The notes under the pieces were generated by a model. It did not search any database and was not told where the DNA came from. It saw nothing but the letters and a program-made list of their open reading frames with translations. Below, one piece after another: positions 24,623-32,952 of a stretch of 64,000 bases of DNA. Origin of the DNA: Lachnospiraceae bacterium (GTDB taxonomy: Bacteria; Bacillota; Clostridia; Lachnospirales; Lachnospiraceae). How positions within the stretch are numbered: the stretch's first letter is position 1; the number at the start of each line of letters is the position of its first letter. Location of the stretch: assembly GCA_910575275.1 (NCBI GenBank), contig CAJTEE010000001.1:186001-250000 (forward strand). Reading direction: 5' to 3'. The translations under genes were made by a program, and so were the position numbers.

Positions 24623-25219
24623 TTAAAAACCAAGCTCCTCGTCGATAAAGAGAAGCTCTGTCTCCATGCCCTTCATGGGCCGCTCCAAAATCACGGTTGC
24701 GTTGCAGATCCGCTCTGGGCTGTTGCAGTCAAAGCATTTTTCGCCGCCGGAGGCCACACACGGCGTCTTTGTCCGGAAGCGTTCGGCATTTTTTACCGCG
24801 GCCACATTCCGCGCCCGTTTCATCGCCGCCGCTATATCCGGCTCGATCTTATTCTTCCCGATCAGATAGATCGTCCGCTTCGGTCCAAACAGGCTGGCTG
24901 CCAGGCGATTCCCGGTTCCGTCAATGTTGACAAGCTCTCCCGTCTCGGAGGCTCCGTTTGCACTCAGGATATAGACCGTCGCATCTCTTGCCAGAAAGCG
25001 GGTCTCCTGCGCCGGCCCCATCCAGTGCCAGAGTACCGTGTTTGTCTCACTCAGGCGCTCATAAAGTCCCATCTCCTTTGCGCTCATGGACCCGCCGAAG
25101 CCGACCACCTCGCCACGGACTGTTTTTACGAGATAATCCGCCGCTTCCTCCTTCGTCGCGAAATATGCCGTCTTGAACCGGTGGTTCTCAAAATTTTTCT
25201 TTAATGTCTGATAATCCAT
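24623..25219 (-). CDS. LUD-domain protein (LutC-like)
   Basis: A 198-residue protein with the LUD domain shared by LutB/LutC lactate-utilisation proteins. I chose the ATG at 25219 after GAGGAG. Motifs are EVVGFGGSMSAKEMGLYERL, ILSANGASETGELVNIDGTG and RTIYLIGKNKIEPD. Three cysteines in CVASGGEKCFDCNSPERIC near the end suggest a metal or iron-sulfur site. It is the last gene of the oligopeptide transport operon, 27 bases behind the second ATPase, but has no known link to peptide uptake. Stand-alone copies like this are common in clostridia and their role is unproven. Confidence 0.82.
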   Translation of the reverse strand: MDYQTLKKNFENHRFKTAYFATKEEAADYLVKTVRGEVVGFGGSMSAKEMGLYERLSETNTVLWHWMGPAQETRFLARDATVYILSANGASETGELVNIDGTGNRLAASLFGPKRTIYLIGKNKIEPDIAAAMKRARNVAAVKNAERFRTKTPCVASGGEKCFDCNSPERICNATVILERPMKGMETELLFIDEELGF

Positions 25220-25246
25220 TCGCACGTCTCCTCTCTCATGGCTCCC

Positions 25247-26200
25247 TTATTCCGGGAAACAATGGCATGCCACAAAGTGCCCCGGACTGACCTCCTTAAG
25301 CTTTGGGCAGCCCTTCTGGCATTTCTCACAGGCATACAGGCAGCGCTTCGCGAACCGACACTCATCCTCCGGGTCGATCGGGGAGGTAACCTCTCCCTTC
25401 AAATGGATCCGCTCTTTGTTTGCGTCCACCTTGGGGATTGGGATCGCCGACAGAAGCGCCTTCGTATAGGGATGGATCGGATTGGCAAACAGTTCCGCGG
25501 AAGGAGCCTTCTCCACCGTCTGCCCCAGATACATCACCATGATCTCATCCGAAATGTGATTGACAACAGACAGGTCGTGGGAAATAAAAATATACGTCAG
25601 CCCCAGCTTTCTCTGCAACTCCTTTAAAAGATTCAGGATCTGCGCCTGGATCGAGACGTCCAGCGCCGATACCGGCTCGTCACAGATGATTAACTTCGGT
25701 TCCACCGCCAGGGCACGCGCGATTCCGATCCTCTGGCGCCGGCCGCCGTCCAATTCATGCGGATAGCTGTTGATCAGACGCTCCGCCAGGCCGACCGTCT
25801 CCATGAGCTCCAAGACACGCTTTTCGATCTCGGCCGGAGTCCGGTACTTTTTCTGCACTCTCACGCCCTCCGCGATGGTCTCCATGACCGTATTGCGCGG
25901 GTTTAGCGAGGAGAAGGGATCCTGGAAAATGATCTGCAGATCCGAACACCTGGCGCGCATCTGCCTTTTTCCAAGCTTTAACAGATCCTCTCCCTCAAAG
26001 ATCACCTCGCCGTCCGTCGGCTCGATCAGCCGGAGGATACAACGCCCGGTCGTGGACTTCCCGCAGCCGGATTCCCCGACAATCCCTAACGTCTTTCCCC
26101 GCTCTAACCGGAATGTGATGTCATCGACCGCATGCAGCATTCCACGGTTTGTCTTAAAATATTTTTTCAGATGGTTTACTTCCAAGATGTGGTCTGCCAT
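25247..26200 (-). CDS. oligopeptide/dipeptide ABC transporter ATPase, OppF/DppF type
   Basis: A 317-residue ATPase. I chose the ATG at 26200, ten bases after GGAGG. Walker A is GESGCGKSTTGR, Walker B is LIICDEPVSALD, and the signature reads ELDGGRRQR in place of the usual LSGGQ. To my knowledge this variant also occurs in other clostridial OppF proteins. The C-terminal oligopeptide domain has the cysteine cluster CRFAKRCLYACEKCQKGCP, which may hold an iron-sulfur cluster. It starts two bases after the OppD-type gene ends. Confidence 0.93.
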   Translation of the reverse strand: MADHILEVNHLKKYFKTNRGMLHAVDDITFRLERGKTLGIVGESGCGKSTTGRCILRLIEPTDGEVIFEGEDLLKLGKRQMRARCSDLQIIFQDPFSSLNPRNTVMETIAEGVRVQKKYRTPAEIEKRVLELMETVGLAERLINSYPHELDGGRRQRIGIARALAVEPKLIICDEPVSALDVSIQAQILNLLKELQRKLGLTYIFISHDLSVVNHISDEIMVMYLGQTVEKAPSAELFANPIHPYTKALLSAIPIPKVDANKERIHLKGEVTSPIDPEDECRFAKRCLYACEKCQKGCPKLKEVSPGHFVACHCFPE

Positions 26201-26202
26201 TT

Positions 26203-27231
26203 TTAACACTCCTCCCGTCTGATCCGGAACGTGGGATCGTCATACGCCGAGCACAGCACCTTATGCGTCTCACTGAAGCTGCGTTCCTTCTGCGGCGTGT
26301 TGATGCATTCCGGTTTGGCATACGGACAGCGCGGCGCGAATGCGCAGCCTTCCGGCAGCTTTGTGGGATCGGGCATCATCCCCTGGATCGGCTGAAGCTC
26401 GGCCTCCCGGTTTTCAATATCGGGCAGGGAGTTAAACAGCCCCTCCGTATACGGATGCTTCGTGTGATTGAATACCTCTCTGAGCGTCCCCTGCTCGATG
26501 ATACGCCCGGCGTACATGACCGCGACCTCGTCGCAGATCTGCGCCACGATGCCCAGATCGTGTGTGATAAAGATCATTGCCATGTCAAACTTCGTTTTCA
26601 GATCACACATCATGTCCAAAACCTGCGCCTGAATCGTCACATCGAGCGCCGTCGTCGGCTCATCCGCTAACAGAAGCTTGGGATTGCACGCTAACGCAAT
26701 GGCAATCACGACGCGCTGCTTCATACCGCCTGAAAACTGGTGCGGATATTCATGGATCCTCTCTTTGGGGATCCCCACGAGCTGCAGCATTTCCTCCGCC
26801 TTTTCCCATGCCTCCGCCTTTGTGCAGTCCTCATGCAGCTCGATGCTCTCCGCGATCTGCTCTCCCACCGAATACACGGGATTTAAGCTCGTCATCGGAT
26901 CCTGGAAAATCATGGAAATGCTGCTGCCCCGGATCGACTCCAGCTCCTTTTGCGAAAGCTTCAGCATGTCGTTGCCGCAGACGCGGATGCTGCCGCTCTT
27001 TATCACACCCGGCGGATTCGGAAGCAGGTTTAAAATGGCTAACGCCGTACTCGTTTTTCCGGCGCCGGTCTCTCCCACCAGCCCCAGAATACGTTTCTTT
27101 TTCAGTTGGAGGGAAATGTGATTGACCGCCTCAACCGTCTCATCCTCCAATTCATAATGAACCGTCAGATCCTGTATATCGAGTACAAGGGAATCGTCAA
27201 CAGTCTTTTCGTTTTCTCGAACTTCACTCAT
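26203..27231 (-). CDS. oligopeptide/dipeptide ABC transporter ATPase, OppD/DppD type
   Basis: A 342-residue ATPase with Walker A GETGAGKTSTAL, signature FSGGMKQRV, Walker B LLADEPTTALD and the C-terminal oligopeptide extension with CAFAPRCPYAKPEC. It energises uptake together with the OppF-type partner. It lies 15 bases after the OppC-type permease in the same operon. Confidence 0.94.
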   Translation of the reverse strand: MSEVRENEKTVDDSLVLDIQDLTVHYELEDETVEAVNHISLQLKKKRILGLVGETGAGKTSTALAILNLLPNPPGVIKSGSIRVCGNDMLKLSQKELESIRGSSISMIFQDPMTSLNPVYSVGEQIAESIELHEDCTKAEAWEKAEEMLQLVGIPKERIHEYPHQFSGGMKQRVVIAIALACNPKLLLADEPTTALDVTIQAQVLDMMCDLKTKFDMAMIFITHDLGIVAQICDEVAVMYAGRIIEQGTLREVFNHTKHPYTEGLFNSLPDIENREAELQPIQGMMPDPTKLPEGCAFAPRCPYAKPECINTPQKERSFSETHKVLCSAYDDPTFRIRREEC

Positions 27232-27246
27232 AAGCGGGTCTCCTCC

Positions 27247-28131
27247 TTATCGTTTCAGCTTCGGATCCATGGCATCGCGCAGGCCGTCTCCTACCATGTT
27301 AAAGGCAAGCACCGTGATCATGATCGCAAGGCCCGGGAACAGGCACAGATAGCTGTAGCCGCGGATGTAGGTCTTTCCCGCCGTGAGAAGCGCTCCCCAC
27401 TCCGGAGACGGCGGCTTGATTCCGAGTCCCAGAAAACTTAAGCTCGATGCGGAAACGATCGCACTGGCGACTCTAAGCGTCGTCTGTACAATGATCGGCG
27501 ACAGGCAATTCGGAAGGATATGGCGGAAAATAATATACAGATCCGTCTTTCCCAACGCCCTTGCCGCTTCCACATACTCCTCATTCTTCACCGTGAGAAC
27601 CGCGGCACGCGTAATACGCACGAAATTCGGGACCGAGGAGATCCCGACCGCCAGCATCAAATTAAATGTGCTGCTTCCCAGGATCGATACAATCACAACC
27701 CCCATCAAAATCGACGGGATCGCGGAGAAAATATCGGTGATCCGCATGATCAGCCCTTCTACCTTCCCCCCATAATATCCGGCGACAGCCCCGAGCGGCA
27801 CACCGACAGCCAAAGAGACCATGACGGCCACAAAGCCGATTGCCAGGGAATAGCGGGAGCCGTATACGACACGCCAGAACATGTCACGCCCCATCTCATC
27901 CGTGCCGAACCAGTGCAGGGAGTTCGGGGCCTGCAGCTTCTGCGAGATGTTCTGGCCGATCACCTTTTCCATATCCAGCCAAAAGTCGATCGTCAGCGCC
28001 ACGGCAAACATGACGATCAGGATGCCAAGCCCGGTCATGGCTCCCTTATTCTTTTTTAAATGGTGCCATATCTCCCCGAGCTTGCTGCGTTTTCTGTACT
28101 TACGGGAAACGGACATTGTTTCGGTACTCAT
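27247..28131 (-). CDS. oligopeptide/dipeptide ABC transporter permease, OppC/DppC type
   Basis: A 294-residue permease with the OppC N-terminal extension, about six membrane segments, the segment NSLHWFGTDEMGRDMF that marks this family, and the EAA loop YVEAARALGKTDLYIIF. Its start codon overlaps the stop of the OppB-type gene in ATGA. Confidence 0.94.
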   Translation of the reverse strand: MSTETMSVSRKYRKRSKLGEIWHHLKKNKGAMTGLGILIVMFAVALTIDFWLDMEKVIGQNISQKLQAPNSLHWFGTDEMGRDMFWRVVYGSRYSLAIGFVAVMVSLAVGVPLGAVAGYYGGKVEGLIMRITDIFSAIPSILMGVVIVSILGSSTFNLMLAVGISSVPNFVRITRAAVLTVKNEEYVEAARALGKTDLYIIFRHILPNCLSPIIVQTTLRVASAIVSASSLSFLGLGIKPPSPEWGALLTAGKTYIRGYSYLCLFPGLAIMITVLAFNMVGDGLRDAMDPKLKR

Positions 28132-29105
28132 GCTGCGGCACCTCCCTGTACTTTTTCGGGCTTCTTCCTTGTCTTAGCGGATGCGTACTGTGCGCGGAGC
28201 CTCGGGTCCACGAATGCGTAGACGACATCGACCACGACCTGAATGATACAGATCATGACCGTAGTCATGATGATGCAGCCAGTCACCGTGTTCGTATCCC
28301 GCTGGTTGATGGCATCAATGATCAGGCGGCCGACTCCCGGCCAGGCAAATACATTTTCGGTCACAACTGCGCCGCCGACCGCATTGCCGAGCTGCGTTCC
28401 GATGATCGTGATGATCGGAATCAACGCATTTTTCAATGCGTGCTTCTTTACCACCTTCTTTTCCGGAACGCCCTTGGACCGCGCCGTCCTCAGATAATCC
28501 GCGCGCAACACATCCAGCATGCTGGAGCGCGTGGTCCTCGTGAGCGTTGCCATCAGGCCGGTCCCGATCGTGAAGGCAGGCAGGATCAGGCTCTTAAAGC
28601 CATCCGTGGCCCCGTAGGAGGGCAGCCAGCCGAGCTGATTGGAAAACAGGACAATGAGCATCATACCCAGCCAGAAGTTCGGCATCGAAAGCCCCAAAAG
28701 AGCGGCGACCATGCTGAGATTATCGGTCACGCCCCCATGCTTTGTCGCTGCCTTGATACCCAGGGGAATCGAAAGAACGATCGCTAAGAATACCGACGCC
28801 CCCGCTAACTGCAGTGTGGCGGGAAGGCGCTGCATATACAGCTTCCACACGTCAACCTTATAAATATAAGACGTTCCCAGATCGCCATGCAGCAGTCCCT
28901 TCATATAAATAAAATACCGGTAAAACACGGACCGGTCATAGCCAAGCTCATGGTTTAACTCCGCAATCTCCTCGGTGGTCATTTCACCGCCGATGATATC
29001 CACCACAGTTCCCGGCGCCAGATCCAGCATGACAAAGACCAGCAAAGAAACGCCGATCGTGACGGGAATCAGCATAAGAATCCGTTTGATAATATATTTG
29101 TGCAT
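28128..29105 (-). CDS. oligopeptide/dipeptide ABC transporter permease, OppB/DppB type
   Basis: A 325-residue permease. I chose the ATG at 29105 because AGGAGG lies seven bases upstream and the protein then begins MHKYIIKRILMLIPV as is normal for OppB. Conserved stretches are LGLDRS-like LGYDRSVFYRYFIY, then GLSMPNFWLGMMLI and the EAA-like loop YLRTARSKGVPEKKVV. It forms the channel with the OppC-type subunit. Confidence 0.93.
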   Translation of the reverse strand: MHKYIIKRILMLIPVTIGVSLLVFVMLDLAPGTVVDIIGGEMTTEEIAELNHELGYDRSVFYRYFIYMKGLLHGDLGTSYIYKVDVWKLYMQRLPATLQLAGASVFLAIVLSIPLGIKAATKHGGVTDNLSMVAALLGLSMPNFWLGMMLIVLFSNQLGWLPSYGATDGFKSLILPAFTIGTGLMATLTRTTRSSMLDVLRADYLRTARSKGVPEKKVVKKHALKNALIPIITIIGTQLGNAVGGAVVTENVFAWPGVGRLIIDAINQRDTNTVTGCIIMTTVMICIIQVVVDVVYAFVDPRLRAQYASAKTRKKPEKVQGGAAA

Positions 29106-29142
29106 ACTTCCTCCTGCAGACGTCGCTGTGTATAAAGAATGA

Positions 29143-29204
29143 CTGGGAACCACACGGCCACGGTTTACTGGCAAGCCAGCAAACAGCACCTGTGCGGTTC
29201 CCAG
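29143..29204 (-). repeat. intercistronic hairpin between binding-protein and permease genes
   Basis: CTGGGAACCACAC and GTGCGGTTCCCAG form a 13-base-pair stem with one mismatch, and a small inner hairpin CTGGC-AA-GCCAG lies in the loop. It falls in the 133-base gap between the binding-protein gene and the permease genes. Such hairpins usually lower downstream expression and protect the binding-protein mRNA. There is no T-run, so it is not a full terminator. Confidence 0.6.
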
Positions 29205-29238
29205 TTCAAATCAGCATCCTAAGCCACACATCGTGTGC

Positions 29239-30846
29239 TTATTCCGGCAGACAGATGTGCGAGTAATCAAAATAACCGGTCGGGTTGATCACGATCCCCT
29301 CCAGTCCTGCCGTGTAGGCGATCGTTGTACTGCTGTAATAAAGCGGTACATAATAGCACTGATCGTTGTTGATCGCCTGAATCTCTTTATAATAGGAAGC
29401 GCGCTGTTCCGGATCCACACAGGCGCTGCCTTCGATCAGCAGCTCGGAAATGCGGGAGTCATCCACGATCGCCTTGTTGGAGTTCGTTCCGACGCTGAAC
29501 AGACGGCCCATATCCGAATCCCAGGTATTGGTGCCGATGCTGTAAATCATGGACTCATGGGTCGCAGAGGCATACTTCGTATTGGCCGAAATACCTGCGC
29601 TGTCCACTTCCTCGATCTCAAGCGTGATCCCAACCTGTCTGAACTGCTCCTGGAGTACCTCGCTCATCGTCTTGAAGATTCCGTCTCCGGTATTGGCCAT
29701 CAGCTTTAACGACGTATTGCCGCCGCATTTTGCGACATATTCCTTCGCCTTCTCGACGTCGTAGGTGATCTTCTCGTCAAATTCGGTTGTCAGATAAGCC
29801 ATTGCACTGCCGTAAAAGCTTTCGGCAACCATCGCGCCGGTATCGCCCACTGCTGCGATCAGATCCTCTTTATTGATCGCATAGGCAACGGCCTTGCGCA
29901 GATTCACATCGGTCCCCGGACCGGCTGCGGTATTAAACGCAAAGTAGTAGAGCCTCGTCGTCGGGAACTCCTTCACTTCGATCTTGGAATTTCCCTTTGC
30001 CATGTCGATCTCCGTCGAGGCAAGCTTGTAGATGAGCTGAACCTCGTCGCTCTCGAGCGCCATCAGCCGGGAGGAGCTGTTTGCTATGTATACAAGCGTG
30101 ATGCTCTTTGTCTTGGGCACCTCGCCCCAGTAATTGTCGTTACGCTTCAGTTCAATCGTATCACCGGCCACATATCCGTCAAGATCGTTGATCCATGCGC
30201 CTGTACCGATCGTGGCGCCAAAATCAGGATCCGCTTCCACGGCTGCCTTATTGACAATGGAGTCGAAGGGCCGGGACAGGATGTAGACAAAGTCAACATT
30301 TCCGGTCTTTAACACGATCGTCAGCTCATGGTCTCCCTGGACCTCCGTATGATCGTAGTAGTTCGTGATCTGGGTGTCAGAGGATACACGGTCAAGCGTA
30401 AACGCAACATCCTCTGCTGTCAGCGGATTTCCATTTTGAAAGGTAACGTCGTCACGAAGCTTGACATGAAGCTTTGTACATGCATCGTCGAGCCAGTCCC
30501 ATTCGGTCGCCAGATTCGGCTCCAGCTCGCCGGTCTCTACATTGTACTTAAACAGCGTATCATGCGTCATGCTGAACAGCTTCGCATGGATCTCATTCGC
30601 ATTTCCGTTTCCCTGCGGATCCATTTCGGTGATCTGGCTCTCAAATGCGATCGTTAAATGCTCCCGGTAGTTCTTCTCCGATGAATCCCCGGCGCCGGCT
30701 GCCTCTGAGCCTGCCGCCGCTGCCTCCGTGCCCGGCTGCGCGCCGCCTGCCGCCGCGGTTGTTGCATCCGAGCCGCCGGACTTCCCGCAGCCGGCCAAAG
30801 AGACCGCAAGCAATGCTGCTAATACAACTGACAATGATCGTTTCAT
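29239..30846 (-). CDS. oligopeptide/dipeptide ABC transporter substrate-binding lipoprotein
   Basis: A 535-residue family 5 extracellular solute-binding protein. The lipobox SLAGC places the lipidated cysteine at residue 20, followed by a low-complexity Ala/Gly/Glu linker to about residue 55. Family features include MTHDTLFKYNVETGELEPNL, LRDDVTFQNGNPLTAEDV and LRKAVAYAINKEDLI. It heads the transport operon and is the most highly expressed part in similar systems. Whether it binds peptides, glutathione or nickel complexes cannot be told from the sequence. Confidence 0.93.
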   Translation of the reverse strand: MKRSLSVVLAALLAVSLAGCGKSGGSDATTAAAGGAQPGTEAAAAGSEAAGAGDSSEKNYREHLTIAFESQITEMDPQGNGNANEIHAKLFSMTHDTLFKYNVETGELEPNLATEWDWLDDACTKLHVKLRDDVTFQNGNPLTAEDVAFTLDRVSSDTQITNYYDHTEVQGDHELTIVLKTGNVDFVYILSRPFDSIVNKAAVEADPDFGATIGTGAWINDLDGYVAGDTIELKRNDNYWGEVPKTKSITLVYIANSSSRLMALESDEVQLIYKLASTEIDMAKGNSKIEVKEFPTTRLYYFAFNTAAGPGTDVNLRKAVAYAINKEDLIAAVGDTGAMVAESFYGSAMAYLTTEFDEKITYDVEKAKEYVAKCGGNTSLKLMANTGDGIFKTMSEVLQEQFRQVGITLEIEEVDSAGISANTKYASATHESMIYSIGTNTWDSDMGRLFSVGTNSNKAIVDDSRISELLIEGSACVDPEQRASYYKEIQAINNDQCYYVPLYYSSTTIAYTAGLEGIVINPTGYFDYSHICLPE

Positions 30847-31019
30847 TTTTTCTCTCCTTTATCTTTTATTTCAGGCGGCTGCCTAGACCATATGGCGCCG
30901 CCCTGTTTACTTTATTATAGGAAACAAAACATGGATTTGCCGCTTCCTGTAATTTTGTATAATATATTTATTATATCGTAATTTGGAGAGAATAGCAAGA
31001 ATCTTTATGCACAAAACGA

Positions 31020-31054
31020 AAAGCGGCATCCGATTGATACACCGGACCCGCTTT
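31020..31054 (-). terminator. intrinsic terminator after the spoIIQ-like gene
   Basis: On the minus strand AAAGCGGGTCCGG and the facing CCGGATGCCGCTTT pair imperfectly (AAAGCGG and CCGCTTT perfectly), followed by TCGTTTTG. It lies 34 bases beyond the stop at 31088. Confidence 0.6.
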
Positions 31055-31087
31055 CTTCATCCAATTCTGTCTGTTCCTTTTTTTGTC

Positions 31088-31891
31088 TTACTCCAGATAG
31101 TCCAGCGCATCAATCGGCTGACCGTCCCGGAGGAGTTCAAAATACAGGTTATTCCCCTCGACCGCATAATATTTGGTCGGTTCGGCAATGTAGCCGATTG
31201 TATCTCCTTTGTGGAGGTACTCGTTTTCCACCACGGGAATCTCTTTCAGCTGTCCGCAGACCGCCGTATAACCGTTTCCAAAATCAAGCCGCACGTACGC
31301 GCCGATCTCCTCGTTTACCCCGAGCTCCAATACTCTTGCGTCTGCCGGAGCCGCCACTGGTGTGCTCACATCGCTCTGGATCACATTTGCCGGATTGCAC
31401 TTATATTGCTCCAGCGTCGGGAACCAGGTCGTCGTATCCATCGTGTAGCTTAAGATTACATTTCCCGCAACCGGCCACAAAAGCCTGTCGCCCTCGCCAA
31501 AATTCAGGACGAGAGATTCATTTACGGCAGCACCCGCCTCCTCGACCGGTGTATAAACGGGATTTTCCGCCGCATATTCCTCCGGCGCCACCAGATCCTC
31601 GTTAAACGGCCTGGCATCGCCGGTTTCGGCTTTGGCTGCTTCGGTCTGAGCGGTCTTCTCCGCCACAGATTCCTCTGCATCAGACTCTCCGGCTGTCAGA
31701 TACTCTCCCGGCTCATTCTCGGCAATTACACCTTCCGACTCCCGGATCTCCAGGTATGGACTTTCCTCTGCGGATTTTCCGCCTTTTCTGATCGTAACCG
31801 CGCCTGCTGCGGCTACCAAAGTCAGCAGGCCCAACACAAGCATGACAAGAATCAACTTATCCTTGAAAAGCTGGTTTACTTTTTCTTTCAC
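31088..31891 (-). CDS. SpoIIQ-like LytM/M23 protein without zinc ligands
   Basis: A 267-residue protein with one N-terminal membrane segment (about residues 13-33), an acidic linker to about residue 120 and a C-terminal LytM/M23 domain. Its position directly after spoIID and its layout fit SpoIIQ, the forespore partner of the SpoIIIAH channel during engulfment. The peptidase zinc site is lost. Where M23 enzymes have H-x(3)-D the sequence reads CNPANVIQSD, the usual H in the YxHL motif is Q in CGQL, and the HLHFE motif is NNLYFEL. It should therefore be structural, as in Bacillus SpoIIQ, which is also degenerate. The assignment rests on context as well as on the fold. Confidence 0.75.
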   Translation of the reverse strand: MKEKVNQLFKDKLILVMLVLGLLTLVAAAGAVTIRKGGKSAEESPYLEIRESEGVIAENEPGEYLTAGESDAEESVAEKTAQTEAAKAETGDARPFNEDLVAPEEYAAENPVYTPVEEAGAAVNESLVLNFGEGDRLLWPVAGNVILSYTMDTTTWFPTLEQYKCNPANVIQSDVSTPVAAPADARVLELGVNEEIGAYVRLDFGNGYTAVCGQLKEIPVVENEYLHKGDTIGYIAEPTKYYAVEGNNLYFELLRDGQPIDALDYLE

Positions 31892-31932
31892 GTTTTATCA
31901 CCTCGGTAATAGTCTTACCAAAGCGAACCAAG

Positions 31933-32883
31933 TTATTCAGCGTTTTCAAATAAACTTTCCCGAATCTCAATTCCCTGGAAATAATAATTTAAAAGCTCCC
32001 TGAAATCATGTCCCTCCCTCTCAAGCGCGTTTGCCCCTGCCTGCGAAAACCCGTATCCATGGCCGATTCCCTTCGTCTCCGTGCGGATTTTTCCGTCAAA
32101 TTCCGTGAACGAATAGCAGGAGGAGGGAAGGCCTAATGCATGCTGTACCTCCTCACCCGAGTATGTTTTTCCCCCGATCTGAAGCTTTAAAACATAGCCC
32201 GCCCCGTCGCGCTCTACGATCTGAATCTCCCCCGGAAGTGCCGCGGCCGAAACTGGCACTCCATCCGGGATCGCATTGATCCGGTCCGCCAGCTCGCCCG
32301 CCGTCCAGGTCCTAAGGTCTAAAAAGCCGTCGGCCTCCCTGTCTCCCGGACTCTCCGCCTGTTTTAAATAAGGAAGCTGTCCGCCAAGACTCCTTGTGCA
32401 GCCCGCCGCTGCCCGGCAGAAAAACGGTTCGATCAACTCCCCGTCGCAGACGATCACCATTCCGGCCGTGGCCTCGACCGCCTCCTTGATTTTTCCATAG
32501 TTTTTTGAAAAATTCCCGCTCCCCCACTGCTTCTCCATCTGCGCCCGGCTCCATACGTCCAGATCCAGCGCCTCCTCATAGATCGTATCCGCGCCGTTCA
32601 TCTCCCGGTAAATATATGTCCGCGCCAGTACCGCCTGTGCCTTGATCGTCTCTCTCCCGTACTCTGCCGGAACCTGCTTCGCGACCACATAGAGCAGAAA
32701 ATCCTCAAGCCCGATCTCTGTCTCCCTCCCGTTTCGTATGACGATCACTCTCTTGTCCCCCGGCCGGCCGGCGGTCTCCTCAAATCCAAAAAAATTCCCG
32801 TCATCCAGACGGCCTGTCCAGGCCAGGGTCGTCGCATAGGGAATCATGACCATCAAAAAAAGCACCGCTAAAAATTGTCTCAT
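31933..32883 (-). CDS. spoIID: stage II sporulation protein D (lytic transglycosylase family)
   Basis: A 316-residue protein with an N-terminal membrane anchor (residues about 2-22). The SpoIID core is recognised by TIKAQAVLARTYIYREM near residue 80, FFCRAAAGCTRSLGG near residue 170 and the C-terminal GIGHGYGFSQAGANALEREG. SpoIID cleaves glycan strands during engulfment. The catalytic glutamate of the family normally lies in a V-V-A-x-E-M-P stretch. Here the DNA gives VVAKQVP with glutamine at residue 70. Two cysteines in CRAAAGC recall the zinc site of clostridial SpoIID. No Shine-Dalgarno box is close to the ATG, which directly follows the T-run of a terminator hairpin. Confidence 0.88.
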   Translation of the reverse strand: MRQFLAVLFLMVMIPYATTLAWTGRLDDGNFFGFEETAGRPGDKRVIVIRNGRETEIGLEDFLLYVVAKQVPAEYGRETIKAQAVLARTYIYREMNGADTIYEEALDLDVWSRAQMEKQWGSGNFSKNYGKIKEAVEATAGMVIVCDGELIEPFFCRAAAGCTRSLGGQLPYLKQAESPGDREADGFLDLRTWTAGELADRINAIPDGVPVSAAALPGEIQIVERDGAGYVLKLQIGGKTYSGEEVQHALGLPSSCYSFTEFDGKIRTETKGIGHGYGFSQAGANALEREGHDFRELLNYYFQGIEIRESLFENAE

Positions 32884-32936
32884 AAAAAATCCCGCCTCAC
32901 AGACTTTCCTTCCTTATAAAAAGTCTATGAGACGGG
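32884..32936 (-). terminator. terminator of glgP abutting the spoIID start codon
   Basis: On the minus strand CCCGTCTCATAGACTTT pairs over 17 positions, with two G-T wobbles, with AAAGTCTGTGAGGCGGG, and is followed by ATTTTTT. The next three bases are the ATG of spoIID. The hairpin clearly suits ending the glgP transcript, 17 bases after its stop. Confidence 0.8.
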
Positions 32937-32952
32937 CCCTTGTTTTATACCA

